The translations under genes were made by a program, and so were the position numbers. The notes beneath the pieces were generated by a model. That model was not told the DNA's origin. It made no database searches and was given only the letters and a program-made list of their open reading frames with translations. Below, in pieces: positions 7,754 to 9,435 of a stretch of 9,435 nucleotides of DNA (its first letter is position 1; every line of letters starts with the position of its first letter). The DNA comes from Acidimicrobiia bacterium (GTDB taxonomy: Bacteria; Actinomycetota; Acidimicrobiia; IMCC26256; JAENVU01), in contig JANYLF010000010.1 of assembly GCA_025357995.1 (NCBI GenBank), positions 1 to 9,435 on the forward strand. Direction: 5' to 3'.

Positions 7754-8446
7754 TTACGGGGTGATCAGCTGCGCAAACAGCGCGAGATGATCCGCACGAT
7801 GGCGGAGGAATTCGGGATGCCACTGCACGCCGAGCACGTTGGGTGCGCCATCGATCTCGATGGCTTCGGTGTGTCCGTGCTCGTTGTGCGCGACCGCACG
7901 CACACCGTTGCCTAAGGCGTCGAGCACTTGGTGGTGGAGCGTGTTCACTCCGAGCGTCTCCGTGCCGACGATCTTCGCGAGCCGTGACCTCGCGTCGATC
8001 TTCACGGTGTGGGCGTCGATGTTGTACTGGTCGAGACGCATGTGATCGTCGACGTGCTGGGTCAACGTTCCGCCGAGCGCGACGTTGAGGATCTGCACCC
8101 CGCGACACACCGCGAGCGTCGACAGATTGCGCGCAACCACCGCGCGCGCGATTGCGAGATCCGAGGCGTCTCGGCGCGGGTCGATCGGCCCGAGCCGCTC
8201 GTCGGGATCCTGGCCGTAGGACGTGGGATCCACGTCGCAACCGCCGGTGATGACAACGGCGTCGACCGCGTCGAGCAGCGCGTCGACGTCATTCGGATCC
8301 ACGACGGAAAGTACCAGTGGTGTTCCCCCCGCGCGGTACACCGCCTTCACGTACGCGGTGGTGGCCATGAAGTGATCGACCGCGACATCTTCGTCGCCGA
8401 TCACCGCGCCGATGTGACCAACGATTCCGACGCGAGTTTCACTCAT
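7754..8446 (-). CDS. Gamma-glutamyl-GABA hydrolase-like class I amidotransferase (peptidase C26, PuuD-like)
   Basis: A 230-residue cytoplasmic enzyme of the class I glutamine amidotransferase fold. In this family PuuD cleaves gamma-glutamyl-GABA to GABA and glutamate at the end of the glutamylated putrescine pathway. The nucleophile is Cys114 in LAVCRGVQILNV, and the partners are His210 and Glu212 in GVQWHPE. The family's ITGGCDVDP loop (67-73) and the LGGTLTQHV stretch after the nucleophile are also present. The start is ATG at 8446, giving MSETRVGIVG, the expected first strand. That ATG overlaps the stop of the GS-like gene by one base (TGATG), so translation is probably coupled and the two enzymes share a message. 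An upstream in-frame GTG at 8533 would only add Arg-rich shadow sequence. The natural substrate could be another gamma-glutamyl amine. The family call is firm; the exact substrate is inferred from the neighbour. Confidence 0.92.
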   Translation of the reverse strand: MSETRVGIVGHIGAVIGDEDVAVDHFMATTAYVKAVYRAGGTPLVLSVVDPNDVDALLDAVDAVVITGGCDVDPTSYGQDPDERLGPIDPRRDASDLAIARAVVARNLSTLAVCRGVQILNVALGGTLTQHVDDHMRLDQYNIDAHTVKIDARSRLAKIVGTETLGVNTLHHQVLDALGNGVRAVAHNEHGHTEAIEIDGAPNVLGVQWHPEFLRHRADHLALFAQLITP

Positions 8447-9435
8447 CAGACAAGCTCGAAGTAGCGGTCGAGTTCCCAGTCGGTGACCGTTTCGGCAATG
8501 GGGTCGCCGCCGGTCGTGTGGAACATGAGCCACTCCCAGCGTCGGGTGTTGATCCAGAAGCGGACGAAGTCTTCACCCATGACCTCGGAGAGCCCGGGGT
8601 CGGCTTCGAGCGCATCGGCGGCACGGGTGATCGTGTTGGGCAAGTGCGGATAACCGTCGGGCGGGAGGCCCCACCCCGAGACCGAAATCGGATCCGGAAG
8701 CCGCGCCGCGGCGTGCAGTCCGGCGATGCCGCTCGCGAGCGCGGTGGCTAGGACGAGATAGGGATTCGCGTCGCCCCCCGCCACGCGATATTCGATGCGG
8801 GCCGCCGCCGGACTGCCCGAGAGCACGCGCAAGGCGGCCGACTTGTTGTCTTCACCCCACGACGCGACCGTGGGTGCAGCCGCGAATCCGATCATGCGCC
8901 GGTACGAGTTGATGTTGGGACAGAAGAACGAGGTGGCGGCCGACGCGTGCGCCATGAGCCCGCCCAGCCAATGGCGGGTGGTGTCGCTCATCGTGCCGTC
9001 GGGCGCGTAGAAGACGGGCTCGCCGTTGTGCGTGAGCGAATGGTGGACGTGCAGGCCGTTGCCGTACTCCTCGGACGGCTTGGCCATGAAGGTCACGACG
9101 CGTCCCTGATCGATCGCTACCTCGCGCATCACTTGCTTCGCGCGCACGACGTGATCGCACGCCGTCAACGGATCGGCCGGGTCGAGGTTGATCTCGAACT
9201 GTGCGGGTGCGGCTTCGTCATGCCATCCCTCGACGGGGATGCCGATCGCTTCGAGGCGCAGCAACACCTCGTCGACGAACGCGAGTTGTTGACGCGAGTT
9301 GTGGTGGAGATAGCCGACCGGAATGTCGGTCGACATCGGTGTGAGCCCACGAAAGTGCTTCCGACGCGCCGGCTCCAGAGAATCGGTGAAGACCATCGCC
9401 TCGATTTCGAACGCGGCCTTCGCCGCGAAACCGAG
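8446..9435 (-). CDS. Glutamine synthetase family protein, probably gamma-glutamyl-amine (polyamine) ligase; 5' end outside window
   Basis: The C-terminal 329 residues of a GS-fold ATP-dependent ligase. The frame stays open to the window edge (LGFAAKAAFEIEAMVF), so the ATG at 9396 is internal and roughly 120 N-terminal residues are missing. Counting from the edge, visible active-site motifs are WHDEAAPAQFEINL (71-84, metal-binding region), the ATP-site loop GNGLHVHHSL (125-134), NINSYRRMIG (174-183), WGEDNKSAALRV (193-204) and ARIEYRVAGGDANPYL (212-227). In the NKSA motif, classical glutamine synthetases have Arg where Lys stands here. The overlap with a PuuD-like hydrolase favours gamma-glutamylation of an amine, as by PuuA or the Streptomyces GlnA3/GlnA4 type, over ammonia assimilation. 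No adenylylation-site tyrosine motif is evident near the C-terminus (WELDRYFELV). The family is certain; the substrate is inferred. Confidence 0.93.
   Translation of the reverse strand, partial: LGFAAKAAFEIEAMVFTDSLEPARRKHFRGLTPMSTDIPVGYLHHNSRQQLAFVDEVLLRLEAIGIPVEGWHDEAAPAQFEINLDPADPLTACDHVVRAKQVMREVAIDQGRVVTFMAKPSEEYGNGLHVHHSLTHNGEPVFYAPDGTMSDTTRHWLGGLMAHASAATSFFCPNINSYRRMIGFAAAPTVASWGEDNKSAALRVLSGSPAAARIEYRVAGGDANPYLVLATALASGIAGLHAAARLPDPISVSGWGLPPDGYPHLPNTITRAADALEADPGLSEVMGEDFVRFWINTRRWEWLMFHTTGGDPIAETVTDWELDRYFELV

Noticed and set aside
7634..7915. A short plus-strand frame spanning the csp start and the hydrolase end
   Set aside because: It overlaps two well-supported genes in antisense and has no family features.
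8447..8533. N-terminal extension of the hydrolase to a GTG at 8533
   Set aside because: The added residues are His/Arg-rich shadow of the GS-like gene, while ATG at 8446 starts exactly before the family's first beta strand and gives the common TGATG overlap.

Overview
The window is high-GC DNA in which every gene I can support lies on the minus strand. Codon style, GC- and Arg-rich shadow frames, GTG starts and a short actinobacterial-type cold-shock gene suggest an actinomycete, possibly of the Acidimicrobiia type. The phylum is an inference from style and the class is only a guess. No RNA gene, insertion sequence, CRISPR array, integrase or attachment site is visible.

Layout, read in the direction of transcription (right to left). 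At 9435-8446 lies the C-terminal ~329 residues of a glutamine-synthetase-family ligase whose start is outside the window. It overlaps by one base (TGATG) the start of a class I amidotransferase-fold gamma-glutamyl hydrolase (8446-7754) of the PuuD/peptidase C26 family. A GS-like ligase next to a gamma-glutamyl hydrolase is the arrangement of gamma-glutamylation routes for amine or polyamine catabolism: one enzyme attaches glutamate to an amine, the other removes it after oxidation. After about 110 bases comes a 66-residue cold-shock protein (7642-7442), closed by a perfect 14-bp hairpin (7386-7417).

The rest of the window (7224-49) is one gene for a secreted giant of 2391 residues. From the N-terminus it has: a signal peptide; a right-handed beta-helix of the 'CTLRAAI ... 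CDVGAVE' type; seven five-residue STIRH repeats; a ~280-residue Leu/Ile-rich region of unknown fold; a DUF11-like segment; a PPC-like beta domain; a caspase/gingipain-like (peptidase C25, clan CD) domain with His1298 and Cys1337; a linker region; a ~190-residue Ig-like module present twice in tandem with four conserved cysteines each; one more Ig-like domain; and a C-terminal PxKF-like domain. No sortase motif or C-terminal membrane anchor is seen.

The giant protein is the most interesting item. It looks like an extracellular or surface-exposed multi-domain protein that combines adhesin-like modules with a cysteine-peptidase domain. It has no recognisable operon partner here, and the csp terminator and its own 5' region suggest it is transcribed separately. 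The other three genes are ordinary housekeeping or catabolic families.
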